NCBI RefSeq assembly: GCF_030845195.1
Contig: NZ_CP132543.1
Location: forward strand, 1,443,501 to 1,507,500
Direction: 5' to 3'
DNA from: Sanyastnella coralliicola
Lineage (GTDB): Bacteria > Bacteroidota > Bacteroidia > Flavobacteriales_D > Sanyastnellaceae
DNA: 64,000 bases
Under the pieces are notes generated by a model. The model saw nothing but the letters and a program-made list of their open reading frames with translations. It had not been told where the DNA came from and made no database searches. Below are positions 33,871 through 43,283 of this stretch, one piece after another; the stretch's first letter is position 1, and each line of letters begins with the position of its first letter. A program made the position numbers and the translations under genes.

Positions 33871-35925
33871 TCACGATGATTGGTCGATCTTCTTAACCAT
33901 GGTCAGAATAGTAGCTAAGGCCACTGTCTCACCTTCATCGTCATATACATCAACGAGGAATTTCACGATTCCTTTTGCAATATCATCTTCACTTCGCTTC
34001 TCTTGATCAATTTTCTCCTTCACCGTGAAACGAACACCTATGGTAGTTCCTGGATAAACCGGCTTTGTGAAACGACATTCATCGATTCCATAATTCAAGA
34101 GAACAGGACCTTTTTTGGCGTCAACGAACAACCCTGCAGCCTTTGATAGGATAAAGTATCCGTGGGCAACGCGTTGCTCAAAGATGGTTCCTTCAAGGCT
34201 GGTCTCATCCATGTGCGCGTAGAAGTTGTCGCCGCTTACATTTGCGAAGTTGACAATATCTGTCACGGTAACGGTGTGCTTCGCGGTAGTGACGGTGTCA
34301 CCAACGTTCAACTCTTCGAAGTGCTTGCGGAAAACATGTGGTTCTGATTCAACTTGCTTTCCACCGTACTGATACTGGTTCGTGATAGCTGTGAGGGTAG
34401 TAGGAGACCCTTGAATAGCCGTGCGTTGCATGTAATGGAATACTCCACGTTTACCACCCATTTCTTCACCTCCTCCGGCACGACCTGGTCCGCCGTGTAC
34501 CAACATCGGCATTGGAGAACCGTGACCTGTACTCTCTCGGCCTGAATCGCGGTTAAAGACGAGAATACGCCCATGGTGCGATGCAGCGCCCAAAGTGAAA
34601 TCGCGGGCTGCTTGGTTATCGTAGGTTGCCATTGAACATACGAGAGAGCCTTTTCCAAGCTTGGTGATCTCTACCGCTTCTTCAGTCGTCTTGTAAGGAA
34701 TGATCGTACTCACCGGACCAAAGGCTTCCACCTCGTGTGAGCTTGTTTTGTTGAAGGGATCATCATTGCGAAGAAGAACAGGACTAAGAAATGCTCCTTT
34801 GCCTTTCTCTGCTCCAGTCACGTCGAAGTTTTCAAGGTCACCCCAAACGAGTTCACTTTCACCAAGTAGTTCACTCACTTTCTCCTTGACTTCACTTACT
34901 TGTTCTTGTCCGGCCAATGCACCCATGCGCACTCCATCTACTTGTGGATCTCCGATGACTGTCTTTGATAGCTGAGAACCAATCGCTTTCTCTACGTCTT
35001 CTAAGTATTGCTCAGGAACGATGATACGACGGATAGCTGTACACTTCTGACCACACTTCACTGTCATTTCTTTGCGAACCTCTTTGACAAAGAGGTCAAA
35101 CTCAGGAGTTCCTGGTGCTGCGTCTAGTCCTAGTACTGAAGCATTCAACGAATCTGCTTCCATATTAAATGGAACGGCTTCATCAACAATTCTAGGATGA
35201 GACTTGAGCATTTTACCTGTACTCGCTGACCCTGTGAATGTGACAACGTCTTGTGAACCAACAAAGTCAATAATGTTTCGTGCGGAACCACAAATCAACT
35301 GAAGCGCACCATCAGGCAGAATTCCAGAGTTGTGAATCTCTTGAACCATGTGCTGAGTCAAGTACGAAGTGATGGTGGCTGGTTTTACGATCGCAGGAAC
35401 ACCTGCAAGAAGGTTGACGGCAATCTTTTCAAGCATTCCCCAGATAGGGAAGTTGAAGGCATTAATGTGCACCGCAACTCCTTCTTTAGGCACCATAATG
35501 TGATGCCCGATAAAAGTGCCACCCTTGCTCAAAGGGGCAGTATCACCATCTACATAGTAGGGTTCATTTGGGAACTGGCGTCGCAAGCTTGAGTAGGCAA
35601 AGAGGTTTCCAATCCCTCCTTCAATGTCAATCCAGCTGTCTGCGCGAGTAGCGCCTGTAGCCCAACTAGTCTGATAGAACAGCTCTTTGCGTTCAGTCAA
35701 ATAAAGCGCCAAGGCTTTGAGCATTCTCCCTCTTTCTGGGAAGGTCATTTTGCGAAGTACTGGCGAACCAACTTCTCGACCGTAATTGAACATAGCTTCA
35801 AGATCTAATCCGTCGCTCGAAGCACGGGCAATCTCTTCACCATTAATCGCATTATATAGAGCTTTTCCATCGCCGTCTCCTGGGATCCATTTCCCGAGGG
35901 CGTAGTTTTCAAGAACCTTGGTCAT
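33871..35925 (-). CDS. paaZ: PaaZ bifunctional oxepin-CoA hydrolase/aldehyde dehydrogenase
   Basis: A 684-residue fusion. Residues ~1-520 are an aldehyde dehydrogenase with PWNFP-equivalent AFNFPIWG, catalytic Glu in FNMEADSLNAS and catalytic Cys in VKCGQKCTAIRR. Residues ~545-684 are a MaoC-like (R)-hydratase (FEELNVGDTVTTAKHTVT, VSGDNFYAHMDE). In phenylacetate catabolism PaaZ opens the oxepin-CoA ring and oxidises the aldehyde. No other paa genes are nearby. The ATG complementary to 35923-35925 (MTKVLENYALGKWIPGDG) is chosen because it fits the family N-terminus; an earlier frame extends to 35982. Confidence 0.92.
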   Translation of the reverse strand: MTKVLENYALGKWIPGDGDGKALYNAINGEEIARASSDGLDLEAMFNYGREVGSPVLRKMTFPERGRMLKALALYLTERKELFYQTSWATGATRADSWIDIEGGIGNLFAYSSLRRQFPNEPYYVDGDTAPLSKGGTFIGHHIMVPKEGVAVHINAFNFPIWGMLEKIAVNLLAGVPAIVKPATITSYLTQHMVQEIHNSGILPDGALQLICGSARNIIDFVGSQDVVTFTGSASTGKMLKSHPRIVDEAVPFNMEADSLNASVLGLDAAPGTPEFDLFVKEVRKEMTVKCGQKCTAIRRIIVPEQYLEDVEKAIGSQLSKTVIGDPQVDGVRMGALAGQEQVSEVKEKVSELLGESELVWGDLENFDVTGAEKGKGAFLSPVLLRNDDPFNKTSSHEVEAFGPVSTIIPYKTTEEAVEITKLGKGSLVCSMATYDNQAARDFTLGAASHHGRILVFNRDSGRESTGHGSPMPMLVHGGPGRAGGGEEMGGKRGVFHYMQRTAIQGSPTTLTAITNQYQYGGKQVESEPHVFRKHFEELNVGDTVTTAKHTVTVTDIVNFANVSGDNFYAHMDETSLEGTIFEQRVAHGYFILSKAAGLFVDAKKGPVLLNYGIDECRFTKPVYPGTTIGVRFTVKEKIDQEKRSEDDIAKGIVKFLVDVYDDEGETVALATILTMVKKIDQSS

Positions 35926-36027
35926 TGCAGGGAATTTTGATGCTTCGAAGTTAACCAAAGTTCCTAGCATTCGAAGCACCAAGAGCCAGAGTATGTTGTA
36001 ACTTAGAGCTCAACGAACTACACTCAG

Positions 36028-38109
36028 ATGCGCCAATTATTCACTTCATTTTTCCTTCTTTGGTCTGTGCTCAGTTTCTGTCAACAGGGTACTTCTTTCA
36101 TTCATGTTGATCAATTTGGGTATTTGCCAAATGCACGCAAACTGGCGGTTATGTCAGATCCTCAAGTTGGCTTCAACGCGGCCAATTCGTATACACCGTC
36201 TGCAGTTATTGAATTGAGAAATGCTGCTGATGACATGGTCGTGGCTTCCTATGAAATCAGTGAGTGGAATAATCTTCAAACGCACGAGGCAAGCGGTGAT
36301 CGTGGGTGGTGGGTTGACTTTTCTAGTTACACGACTCCCGGTTCATACTATCTATTTGATCTCGATAATCAGATAGCTAGCGCGGAATTTGAGATTGGAG
36401 ACCATGTTTACAACGAACTCCTAAAGACGGCTGGAAGAGCGTTCTTCTACAATCGTTGTGGCGCCGCCAAACTAGAGGAGTTTGCAGGGGCGTGGAGTGA
36501 TCTTGCTTCGTTTGAAAATCCCGGTCAAGACACTGAATGTCGATACATCTACGACCCGAATAATCCTGAACTGGCCAGAGACCTAAGCGGGGGCTGGTTC
36601 GATGCAGGAGATTATAATAAGTATGTGACATTCCTTTGGGCATGCATGAATGACCTGTTGATGGCATACAGGGAATCAACGATAGCCTTTGGCGACGATT
36701 GGAACATCCCTGAATCAGGCAATGGTATTCCCGATATTCTCGATGAAATCAAGTGGGAGTTGGATTGGTTGATGAAGATGAATAACCCTGACGGGACGTG
36801 CATAATCAAAATGGGTAGCCAGAACTATAACGAGAATACCTTATCTCCGCCAAGTGCGAATACAGACCCTAGATTTTATGGGCCAACCTGCACTTCCGCA
36901 AGCATTGCCTCTGCTTCAGTGCTTAGTCAAGCTGCAGTAGTGTTCGGACAGTATGCAAGTTTCACAGGATATGCCAATCAACTTCATGCACAAGCAGTGG
37001 CAAATTGGAACTACGGAGTAGAAATGGCGTCTCAAGGAATGCTCGAAACAGATTGTGATGATGGCTCAATCGTAGCAGGGGATGCTGACTGGAGCATAGA
37101 GCAACAAGAACAGGTGCTCGTCCAAACAGCCGTTTACCTCTATGAGTTCAGCTATCAAGATGATTATGCGAGCTACTTCATTGATACCTATCAATCGCTA
37201 CCCGCATATACTTGGATCGATAGCTACTCAATGGCCTTTAGCGATGCGATGCTTAATATGAAGAACTTAAACTACAGTGCTTCTTTGACGAACGATTTGA
37301 ATGCTGCACTCAGTACGATGGTCCAAAACGACTTCGAGAACTTCATGGGAGAGGAGACTACCGACCTCTACGGTGCACACATGCCTGACTACTCTTATCA
37401 CTGGGGATCGAATTCACCGAAGGCGAGTTACGGAAACTTAAATTGGTCTGTAGCTCAACTACTGGGAGAAGCAGGAGCACAAGAACACCAATCCAAAGCA
37501 GCAGATTTCCTCCACTACTTTCACGGGGTGAACCCACTCGATTTGGTCATGCTTTCGAATATGTACTCCTTCGGCGCCGAGCACTGCGTGAATGAAATCT
37601 ACCACACCTGGTTTTACAATGGAACAGACTATGATAATGCCATCCTAGACGCCCTTGGTCCGGCCCCAGGTTTTGTCACCGGAGGCCCGAATCAATGGTA
37701 TTCAGGAACTTTCTCGCCCCCGGCGAATCAACCGATTATGAAAAGCTATTTGGACTACAATGATGGCTTTCCTGAAGTGTCATGGGAGATCACTGAACCA
37801 GCAATCTACTATCAAGCAGCGTACTTGCGACTTTTGGCTCACTTCGTAGTCTATGATCCAGGGAATAGTGTGGAGGAAGTAAATCATCTTGAAGCAAATC
37901 TATACCCCAATCCTGCGCAAAGAGAAAGCTATTTTGAATCTGTTGAGAACGGACAAATGATTGTTCTCAATACCAAAGGACAAGTCATTCAACAATTAGC
38001 CAAGAACCAGTCACGACTTCTTATACGTTTAGATGAGCCAGGCTTATATGTCCTTCATTTCTTGGCTGATAATGGGTTATCGCTAACGCGGAAGCTAATC
38101 ATCGAGTAG
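36028..38109 (+). CDS. Glycoside hydrolase family 9 endoglucanase-like enzyme with T9SS domain
   Basis: A 693-residue secreted enzyme. Signal peptide MRQLFTSFFLLWSVLSFCQ, then a CelD-type N-terminal Ig-like domain (FIHVDQFGYLPNARKLAVMSD, ~22-125), then an (alpha/alpha)6 GH9 domain. Catalytic Asp region DLSGGWFDAGDYNKYV (~190) and the late motifs FHGVNPLDLVMLSNMYSFGAE, FVTGGPNQWYSG and WEITEPAIYYQAAYL (possible acid Glu) are visible. Residues ~625-693 form a T9SS tail (NLYPNPAQRESYFESVENG ... RKLIIE). It probably cleaves beta-glucan; the exact substrate is unknown. It is not in a recognisable polysaccharide-utilisation locus. Confidence 0.9.
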   Translation: MRQLFTSFFLLWSVLSFCQQGTSFIHVDQFGYLPNARKLAVMSDPQVGFNAANSYTPSAVIELRNAADDMVVASYEISEWNNLQTHEASGDRGWWVDFSSYTTPGSYYLFDLDNQIASAEFEIGDHVYNELLKTAGRAFFYNRCGAAKLEEFAGAWSDLASFENPGQDTECRYIYDPNNPELARDLSGGWFDAGDYNKYVTFLWACMNDLLMAYRESTIAFGDDWNIPESGNGIPDILDEIKWELDWLMKMNNPDGTCIIKMGSQNYNENTLSPPSANTDPRFYGPTCTSASIASASVLSQAAVVFGQYASFTGYANQLHAQAVANWNYGVEMASQGMLETDCDDGSIVAGDADWSIEQQEQVLVQTAVYLYEFSYQDDYASYFIDTYQSLPAYTWIDSYSMAFSDAMLNMKNLNYSASLTNDLNAALSTMVQNDFENFMGEETTDLYGAHMPDYSYHWGSNSPKASYGNLNWSVAQLLGEAGAQEHQSKAADFLHYFHGVNPLDLVMLSNMYSFGAEHCVNEIYHTWFYNGTDYDNAILDALGPAPGFVTGGPNQWYSGTFSPPANQPIMKSYLDYNDGFPEVSWEITEPAIYYQAAYLRLLAHFVVYDPGNSVEEVNHLEANLYPNPAQRESYFESVENGQMIVLNTKGQVIQQLAKNQSRLLIRLDEPGLYVLHFLADNGLSLTRKLIIE
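36375..36387 (-). repeat. Dispersed 13-mer, one mismatch
   Basis: Antisense copy in the GH9 gene (AGCTAGCGCGGAA on the plus strand); gene reads Ala-Ser-Ala-Glu in the Ig-like domain. Confidence 0.75.
38091..38103 (-). repeat. Dispersed 13-mer, one mismatch
   Basis: CGCTAACGCGGAA near the 3' end of the GH9 gene, read in a third frame as Leu-Thr-Arg-Lys. Confidence 0.65.
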
Positions 38110-38215
38110 CGCCGGTTCCATTAATGTATATCTATCACCGTTCATAAAAACCCGCCGGTTCCGCGAACAGCGAACACGTGGTATTGGTTATCTTGCCATT
38201 CCTTATACCCAATTC

Positions 38216-40528
38216 ATGAGAAAACTGATGATTCTGACTGCCCTGTTCATCGCGGGAAGCAGCTTTGCGCAAGAGAATACCAATCAGAGCAAATTCAAAC
38301 AGCTCGGTACTGATCTACCAACTCCCAATGTTTATCGAACAGCTTCTGGTGCTCCTGGTCACGAATACTGGCAGCAACGCGCTGATTACGATATGAAGAT
38401 TCGTTTGGACGATGAAACGCAACAAATCTATGGTGAGGAGACGGTGACCTACACCAACAACTCTCCAGACGAACTCCGTTACATCTGGATGCAATTGGAT
38501 CAAAACATGCGAGCGAAAGACAGCGATACTTATAAGATTCGCGAAAGCTCAATGGAAGAGCGCATGTCATTTGATGACATCACTCGTCTGGAGCCATGGT
38601 TTGACGGAGGATTCAAGATTGACCATGTGAAAGATGGGAGCGGGAAAGACCTGAACTACTCCATCAACAAAACCATGATGCGCATTGAACTGCCGTCACC
38701 TTTAAAGCCTGGTGGAAAGTTCGTTTTCAATGTAAAATGGTGGTACAACATCAACGATCGTATGAAGATCGGTGGTCGTTCTGGGTATGAGTACTTCGAA
38801 GAAGAAGACAACTACATCTACACCATCGCTCAGTTCTACCCACGTATGGTAGTGTACTGTGATAACGAAGGATGGCAGCACAAACAATTCTTGGGTAGAG
38901 GAGAGTTCACCCTGAACTTTGGAAATTACAAAGTAGCCATCACCGTTCCTTCAGACCACGTTGTAGCATCTACGGGTGTTCTTCAGAATCCAAAGAATGT
39001 ATTGAGCTCAAAAGAGCGCAAGCGCTACGAGAAAGCGAAAAGCACTTACGACAAGCCAGTAATGATTGTTACTGAGGAAGAGGCGATTGAGAAGGAGAAG
39101 AACAAAGAAAAAGGACAGAAAACTTGGGTCTTCGAAGCAGAGAATGTACGTGACTTTGGTTTCGCATCAAGCCGTAAATTCATCTGGGATGCGATGGCAG
39201 TGAAGCTCGATACAAAGACACCAATGGCTATGTCATACTACCCAAAAGAAGGAAATCCTCTCTGGGAGAAGTACAGTACAGAAGCAGTCGCGCAAACGCT
39301 TGAGACGTACTCGAAGTTCACTATCGAATACCCGTACCCAGTGGCAATTTCAGTACACACGAAATGGATTGGAATGGAGTACCCAATGATCTGTTTCAAC
39401 GGAGGAAGACCAGAAGCAGATGGAACATACTCTGAACGTACCAAATACGGTATGATCTCAGTGATTATCCACGAAGTAGGACACAACTTCTTCCCAATGA
39501 TCATCAACAGTGATGAACGTCAATGGACATGGATGGACGAAGGGCTAAATACCTTCTGCCAATACCTGACGGAGAAGGAATGGGACCGTGATTACCCAAC
39601 ACGCCGTGGACCTGCGCGTAACATCGCAAGCTACATGGGAGGTGATAAGTCGCGTATTTCTCCAATCATGACCAACTCGGAGTCAATCTACCAATTCGGT
39701 AACAACGCTTATGGGAAGCCAGCAACAGCCTTAAACATCCTGCGTGAAACGGTCATGGGACGTGAGCAGTTTGACTACGCATTCAAAGAATACTCACGTC
39801 GTTGGGCATTTAAGCACCCAACACCAGCAGACTTCTTCCGCTCAATGGAAGATGCAAGTGGGATTGACTTAGATTGGTTCTGGAGAGGATGGTTCTATAC
39901 GACAGATCACTGTGACCTGTCTCTGAAAGAAGTAAAGTGGTACCAGATCGATACTGGAGATCCAGAAGTTGAAAAAAGCTTTGACCAATCAATGGACGAA
40001 GCAGCACCAACAGATATCGCCAAAGTACGCGATGAATCATTCATTCCTGAGTCACGACTAGAAGCGAAGCCTGAGCTTCACGATTTCTACACAACGGTTA
40101 GCAAGTACGAAGTGATTTCACTCGATAAAGAAGAGTACGAGGAATACCTCTCTAACCTCTCTGAAGACGAGAAAGCACTGCTTCAAAGCAGCAAACAGTT
40201 CTACGAAATCACAGTAGAGAACATTGGTGGATTGGTGATGCCGCTCATCGTACGTTTCGAATATGCAGACGGCACGGAAGAGGTGAGACGTATCCCAGCA
40301 GAGATCTGGAGAATGTCAGAATCTACCGTGACAAAAGTGCTCATCACAGAGAAAGAAGCAGTGCGAATCACACTCGATCCATACTTGGAAACAGCGGATA
40401 CAGATTTGAGCAACAATGCGTGGCCAGCGATCCCTCAACCAACCCGATTTGAGCTGTTCAAAAACGGACAAAGAGGTGGCGGAGGAGAGAATCCAATGCA
40501 ACGTTACCAGCGTTCACAACAGAAATAG
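38216..40528 (+). CDS. M1-family metallopeptidase (aminopeptidase N-like)
   Basis: A 770-residue secreted zinc peptidase. Signal peptide MRKLMILTALFIAGSSFAQ, then a beta-sandwich N-terminal domain (YDMKIRLDDETQQIYGEETVTYTNNS) and a catalytic domain with HEVGHNFFP (HExxH) and a second zinc ligand Glu in WTWMDEGLNTF 18 residues on. The GAMEN exopeptidase motif is replaced by GMEYPMICFNG, so the activity may differ from classical aminopeptidases. The C-terminus is polar (GGGGENPMQRYQRSQQK) with no T9SS tail. Monocistronic by position. Confidence 0.88.
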   Translation: MRKLMILTALFIAGSSFAQENTNQSKFKQLGTDLPTPNVYRTASGAPGHEYWQQRADYDMKIRLDDETQQIYGEETVTYTNNSPDELRYIWMQLDQNMRAKDSDTYKIRESSMEERMSFDDITRLEPWFDGGFKIDHVKDGSGKDLNYSINKTMMRIELPSPLKPGGKFVFNVKWWYNINDRMKIGGRSGYEYFEEEDNYIYTIAQFYPRMVVYCDNEGWQHKQFLGRGEFTLNFGNYKVAITVPSDHVVASTGVLQNPKNVLSSKERKRYEKAKSTYDKPVMIVTEEEAIEKEKNKEKGQKTWVFEAENVRDFGFASSRKFIWDAMAVKLDTKTPMAMSYYPKEGNPLWEKYSTEAVAQTLETYSKFTIEYPYPVAISVHTKWIGMEYPMICFNGGRPEADGTYSERTKYGMISVIIHEVGHNFFPMIINSDERQWTWMDEGLNTFCQYLTEKEWDRDYPTRRGPARNIASYMGGDKSRISPIMTNSESIYQFGNNAYGKPATALNILRETVMGREQFDYAFKEYSRRWAFKHPTPADFFRSMEDASGIDLDWFWRGWFYTTDHCDLSLKEVKWYQIDTGDPEVEKSFDQSMDEAAPTDIAKVRDESFIPESRLEAKPELHDFYTTVSKYEVISLDKEEYEEYLSNLSEDEKALLQSSKQFYEITVENIGGLVMPLIVRFEYADGTEEVRRIPAEIWRMSESTVTKVLITEKEAVRITLDPYLETADTDLSNNAWPAIPQPTRFELFKNGQRGGGGENPMQRYQRSQQK

Positions 40529-40558
40529 AACACTGTAAAAGGCTGAATAACAGTCAAG

Positions 40559-40582
40559 AAGAAATTCTAGCGAGAATTTCTT
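40559..40582 (+). terminator. Stem-loop after the M1 peptidase gene
   Basis: AAGAAATTCT, tetraloop AGCG, AGAATTTCTT: a perfect 10-bp stem with only a short T run. It lies 31 bp after the stop and runs into the -33 region of the next promoter, so it could also be regulatory. Confidence 0.5.
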
Positions 40583-40613
40583 TGGAATTCTGAAAATTCC
40601 CGCCGTAACTTTG
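40582..40613 (+). promoter_or_regulatory. Bacteroidota-type promoter of the methionine operon
   Basis: TTG (40582-40584) and TAACTTTG (40606-40613), spaced 21 bp, match the TTG-N~20-TAnnTTTG consensus and lie 19 bp before the SAM riboswitch. Confidence 0.75.
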
Positions 40614-40631
40614 CGGCAGTTCTTTGCAACA

Positions 40632-40734
40632 CTTATCACGAAAGGTGGAGGGATTAGGCCCTGAGAAACCTTGGCAACCGATTCTGGCAACAGAAAGACG
40701 GTGCCAATTCCTACCTCAGTAGAGGAAAGATAAG
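40632..40734 (+). promoter_or_regulatory. SAM-I (S-box) riboswitch
   Basis: P1 arms CTTATC/GATAAG enclose GGTGGAGGGATTAGGCCC, TGAGAAACCTTGGCAACC, the P3 hairpin, GGTGCCAATTCCTACC and GAGGAAAGA. All S-box landmarks are present. A terminator follows before the coding region, so it should switch transcription off when S-adenosylmethionine is bound. Confidence 0.96.
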
Positions 40735-40769
40735 CGCGATTATGATGACTGTAAGTTCTCGAGATACAG

Positions 40770-40806
40770 AAATCCTTTTCGGCTTGTCCGGAAAGGATTT
40801 TTTCTT
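40770..40806 (+). terminator. Intrinsic terminator of the SAM riboswitch
   Basis: AAATCCTTTTCGG, loop CTTGT, CCGGAAAGGATTT followed by T-rich TTTCTTTT: a 13-bp stem with one G-U pair, placed between the aptamer and the first gene of the operon. Confidence 0.9.
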
Positions 40807-40875
40807 TTCTGGACGTTTTTCGGAATTACGCAGATAAGTGGTGCGCATGTATAATTTAAAACACATGAGTGCCAC

Positions 40876-42054
40876 ATGAAAACTAGCACAAAATTGATCC
40901 ACGACATTCCAGTGGATCCACAAACAGGATCGATCTCAGTACCGATCTACCAAACATCAACTTTTGTCCAGGAAGCCCCTGGAGTGAACAAAGGATTTGA
41001 TTATTCCCGTTCAAATAACCCAACGCGTCAAGCACTGGAAGACCTCCTGGCTAAACTGGAAGGCGGACACAAAGGCTTCGCATTTGCGAGCGGGCTTGCT
41101 GCCATCGATGCAGTGATCAAATTGCTTGAGTCTGGAGACGAAGTAGTTGCAGTAGATGACATCTACGGCGGAACCTTCAGACTGTATTCGTTCCTCTACG
41201 AGAAGTTTGGGGTAAAAGTCAACTTCGTTGATACCAGTGATATCCAGGAGATTAACGATGCAATCACTGATCGCACGAAGTTCATTTGGTTAGAGACGCC
41301 AACCAATCCAACGCTCAAAATCTCAGACGTCAAAGCGATTGGAAAACTCGCAAAAGCGAATGACATCTTGTTGGTCGTAGACAACACCTTCGCCTCACCA
41401 ATTGGACAGCAGCCGCTGCAACTTGGTGCCGATATCGTAGTGCATAGCGCGACGAAGTATCTCGCCGGACACAGCGATGTCATCGCAGGAGCGGTAGTAA
41501 CAAAAGAAGCAGCACTTTCTGAGCGTATCAAATTCATCCAGAACTCAAGTGGGGGCGTGCTTTCTCCTTTTGACAGCTGGTTGACCATCCGTGGAATTGA
41601 GACGCTTGAACTGAGACTCAAGAAGCAAAGTGAAAATGCACAGAAAGTAGCGTCGTGGCTTCAACGCAGACCTGAGGTAGACCAAGTGTTTTACCCAGGA
41701 TTGCCCGATCACCCAGGCTACCACATCGCATGTGAACAGCAGTCATTATTTGGAGGTGTTTTGAGCTTCTCGTTACAAGATGATACCATCGAGTCTGCTA
41801 CGCAGTTTGTCTGTTCCACGAGACTATTCCAGCTAGCTGAAAGCTTGGGAGGAGTGAAGAGCCTTTTATGCCACCCAGCTCAAATGACTCACAAGAGTAC
41901 TCCAGCGGAAGTGAGAAGAAAGGCCGGTGTGGCAGACAGTCTGGTAAGACTCTCTTGCGGTATCGAAGATGCCGACGATCTTATAGCAGATTTGGAAAGA
42001 GCATTTGCCAATAGAATTCAACAAGTACCAACTCTTCAAACTGCATTGAAATGA
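40876..42054 (+). CDS. Trans-sulfuration PLP enzyme (cystathionine gamma-synthase type)
   Basis: A 392-residue PLP enzyme of the Cys/Met metabolism family. PLP-lysine motif SATKYLAGHSDVIAGAV (~residue 200), YSRSNNPTRQALE and the substrate-binding SLGGVKSLLCHPAQMTH are visible. Control by a SAM riboswitch and pairing with homoserine dehydrogenase indicate methionine synthesis, so cystathionine gamma-synthase or acyl-homoserine sulfhydrylase activity is likely. Gamma-lyase cannot be excluded from sequence. Its TGA overlaps the next ATG (ATGA), indicating translational coupling. Confidence 0.9.
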   Translation: MKTSTKLIHDIPVDPQTGSISVPIYQTSTFVQEAPGVNKGFDYSRSNNPTRQALEDLLAKLEGGHKGFAFASGLAAIDAVIKLLESGDEVVAVDDIYGGTFRLYSFLYEKFGVKVNFVDTSDIQEINDAITDRTKFIWLETPTNPTLKISDVKAIGKLAKANDILLVVDNTFASPIGQQPLQLGADIVVHSATKYLAGHSDVIAGAVVTKEAALSERIKFIQNSSGGVLSPFDSWLTIRGIETLELRLKKQSENAQKVASWLQRRPEVDQVFYPGLPDHPGYHIACEQQSLFGGVLSFSLQDDTIESATQFVCSTRLFQLAESLGGVKSLLCHPAQMTHKSTPAEVRRKAGVADSLVRLSCGIEDADDLIADLERAFANRIQQVPTLQTALK

Positions 42055-43190
42055 GCAAGAAAATTGCACTGATAGGTTACGGTTGTGTTGGACAAGCTTT
42101 CGCTGAAATCATCGATAAACAACCGAGTTTGGAGTTAGGTGGAATCGCAGTCAAAGACTTGCGAAAGCCACGGCTGACGAACAAAGAGTTGATTACAGAC
42201 GACGTCATTAGTCTCATTGAGCGTCCAGATATTGATATCGTCGTAGAAGCAAGTGGTGATGACAAAGGTGCATTGATTTGGCAATACAAATGCGCATCGG
42301 TCAAGAAGCCTTTCATTACGGCTAACAAGCAATTCGTTTGGCAGTTTTTGAATGGAGAAATTGGCCAAGATGGAGATGTACTCTACGAAGCTTCTTGCAC
42401 AGCTTCCATTCCAATCATTCGAGCACTGGAGACTTGTTTCCCGCATGGAGTCAAGAAGATTCAGGGCATCCTAAATGGCAGCTCGAATTACATTCTCTCG
42501 AAGGTGTTTCATGATGGTTTGGAGTTTCCCGAAGCACTCAAAAAGGCCCAAGAACAAGGATTTGCAGAAGCAGATCCAACGCTTGATCTCGACGGAACGG
42601 ACGCTGCAACGAAGCTTTCGATTCTCATCCGACACGCATTCCGCGCTAGCGTGACACCCGATCAAATTCAACGCATTGGAATTGATCGTCTCAATGGCGC
42701 AGACATTCATCTCGCGAAACAGCAAGGGGCAGAAATCAAACTCATCGCAGAAGCAGAGCTTTTAGATGACGGTATCTACGCAAGTGTACGACCTGTGCTC
42801 CTAGACAAGGATGATCCATGGTGTGCCGTGAAGAATGAGAAGAATGCAGTGAAAATCACGGATAAAATTGGGGAGGAGTACCTGTTCGAAGGCAACGGTG
42901 CCGGAGGAAGAGCTACGGGAACAGCATTATTGAACGATGTCCTTGCTTACCTCAACGGATACCAATACAGCGTTGATTCATCACTCCCTGAAGAACCTAA
43001 GTCGCGTCGAAAGACCGATTTGTGGTTGCGTACCCACGTGATGGGCGAGCGACCAGACCCATTAGCCTACCGGATCCTGGAGCACCGATTGCATGGTCCA
43101 TTCGATCTTTGGCGCATCGCAGGGCTGCCCACAGACCTTCGGAGTGATCCTTTATTAGATCACCCTGAGAACAGTGTGTTGTTCCTGTAA
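42051..43190 (+). CDS. hom: Homoserine dehydrogenase
   Basis: A 379-residue NAD(P)-dependent enzyme reducing aspartate semialdehyde to homoserine. The Rossmann motif IALIGYGCVGQAF is at the N-terminus, VVEASGD and FITANKQFV follow, and the catalytic domain shows GILNGSSNYILSK and the typical Asp/Lys region FAEADPTLDLDGTDAATKLSIL. There is no ACT domain and no fused aspartokinase. It is the second gene of the SAM-riboswitch operon, supplying homoserine for the upstream enzyme's pathway. Confidence 0.93.
   Translation: MSKKIALIGYGCVGQAFAEIIDKQPSLELGGIAVKDLRKPRLTNKELITDDVISLIERPDIDIVVEASGDDKGALIWQYKCASVKKPFITANKQFVWQFLNGEIGQDGDVLYEASCTASIPIIRALETCFPHGVKKIQGILNGSSNYILSKVFHDGLEFPEALKKAQEQGFAEADPTLDLDGTDAATKLSILIRHAFRASVTPDQIQRIGIDRLNGADIHLAKQQGAEIKLIAEAELLDDGIYASVRPVLLDKDDPWCAVKNEKNAVKITDKIGEEYLFEGNGAGGRATGTALLNDVLAYLNGYQYSVDSSLPEEPKSRRKTDLWLRTHVMGERPDPLAYRILEHRLHGPFDLWRIAGLPTDLRSDPLLDHPENSVLFL
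42639..42651 (+). repeat. Dispersed 13-mer, exact copy
   Basis: Sense copy in the homoserine dehydrogenase gene, read as Phe-Arg-Ala-Ser just after the catalytic ATKLSIL segment. Confidence 0.9.
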
Positions 43191-43198
43191 ATTGGTGG

Positions 43199-43235
43199 AA
43201 AGGCCCAGCTCAAAGAGTTTGGGCCTTTCTTTTTC
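43199..43235 (+). terminator. Rho-independent terminator of the methionine operon
   Basis: AAAGGCCCA paired with TGGGCCTTT around a 12-nt loop, followed by CTTTTTC, 8 bp after the hom stop. Confidence 0.9.
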
Positions 43236-43283
43236 TGTAGAAAGCCTTCCATACGCTATCTTAGAGGCAAACCGCTAGAATTA

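Noticed and set aside
38159-38174. TTCCGCGAACAGCGAA in the gap before the M1 peptidase gene
   Set aside because: It resembles the dispersed word with CT replaced by AAC, but one such variant cannot be told from chance. A repeated GCCGGTTCC nearby was also considered too short.
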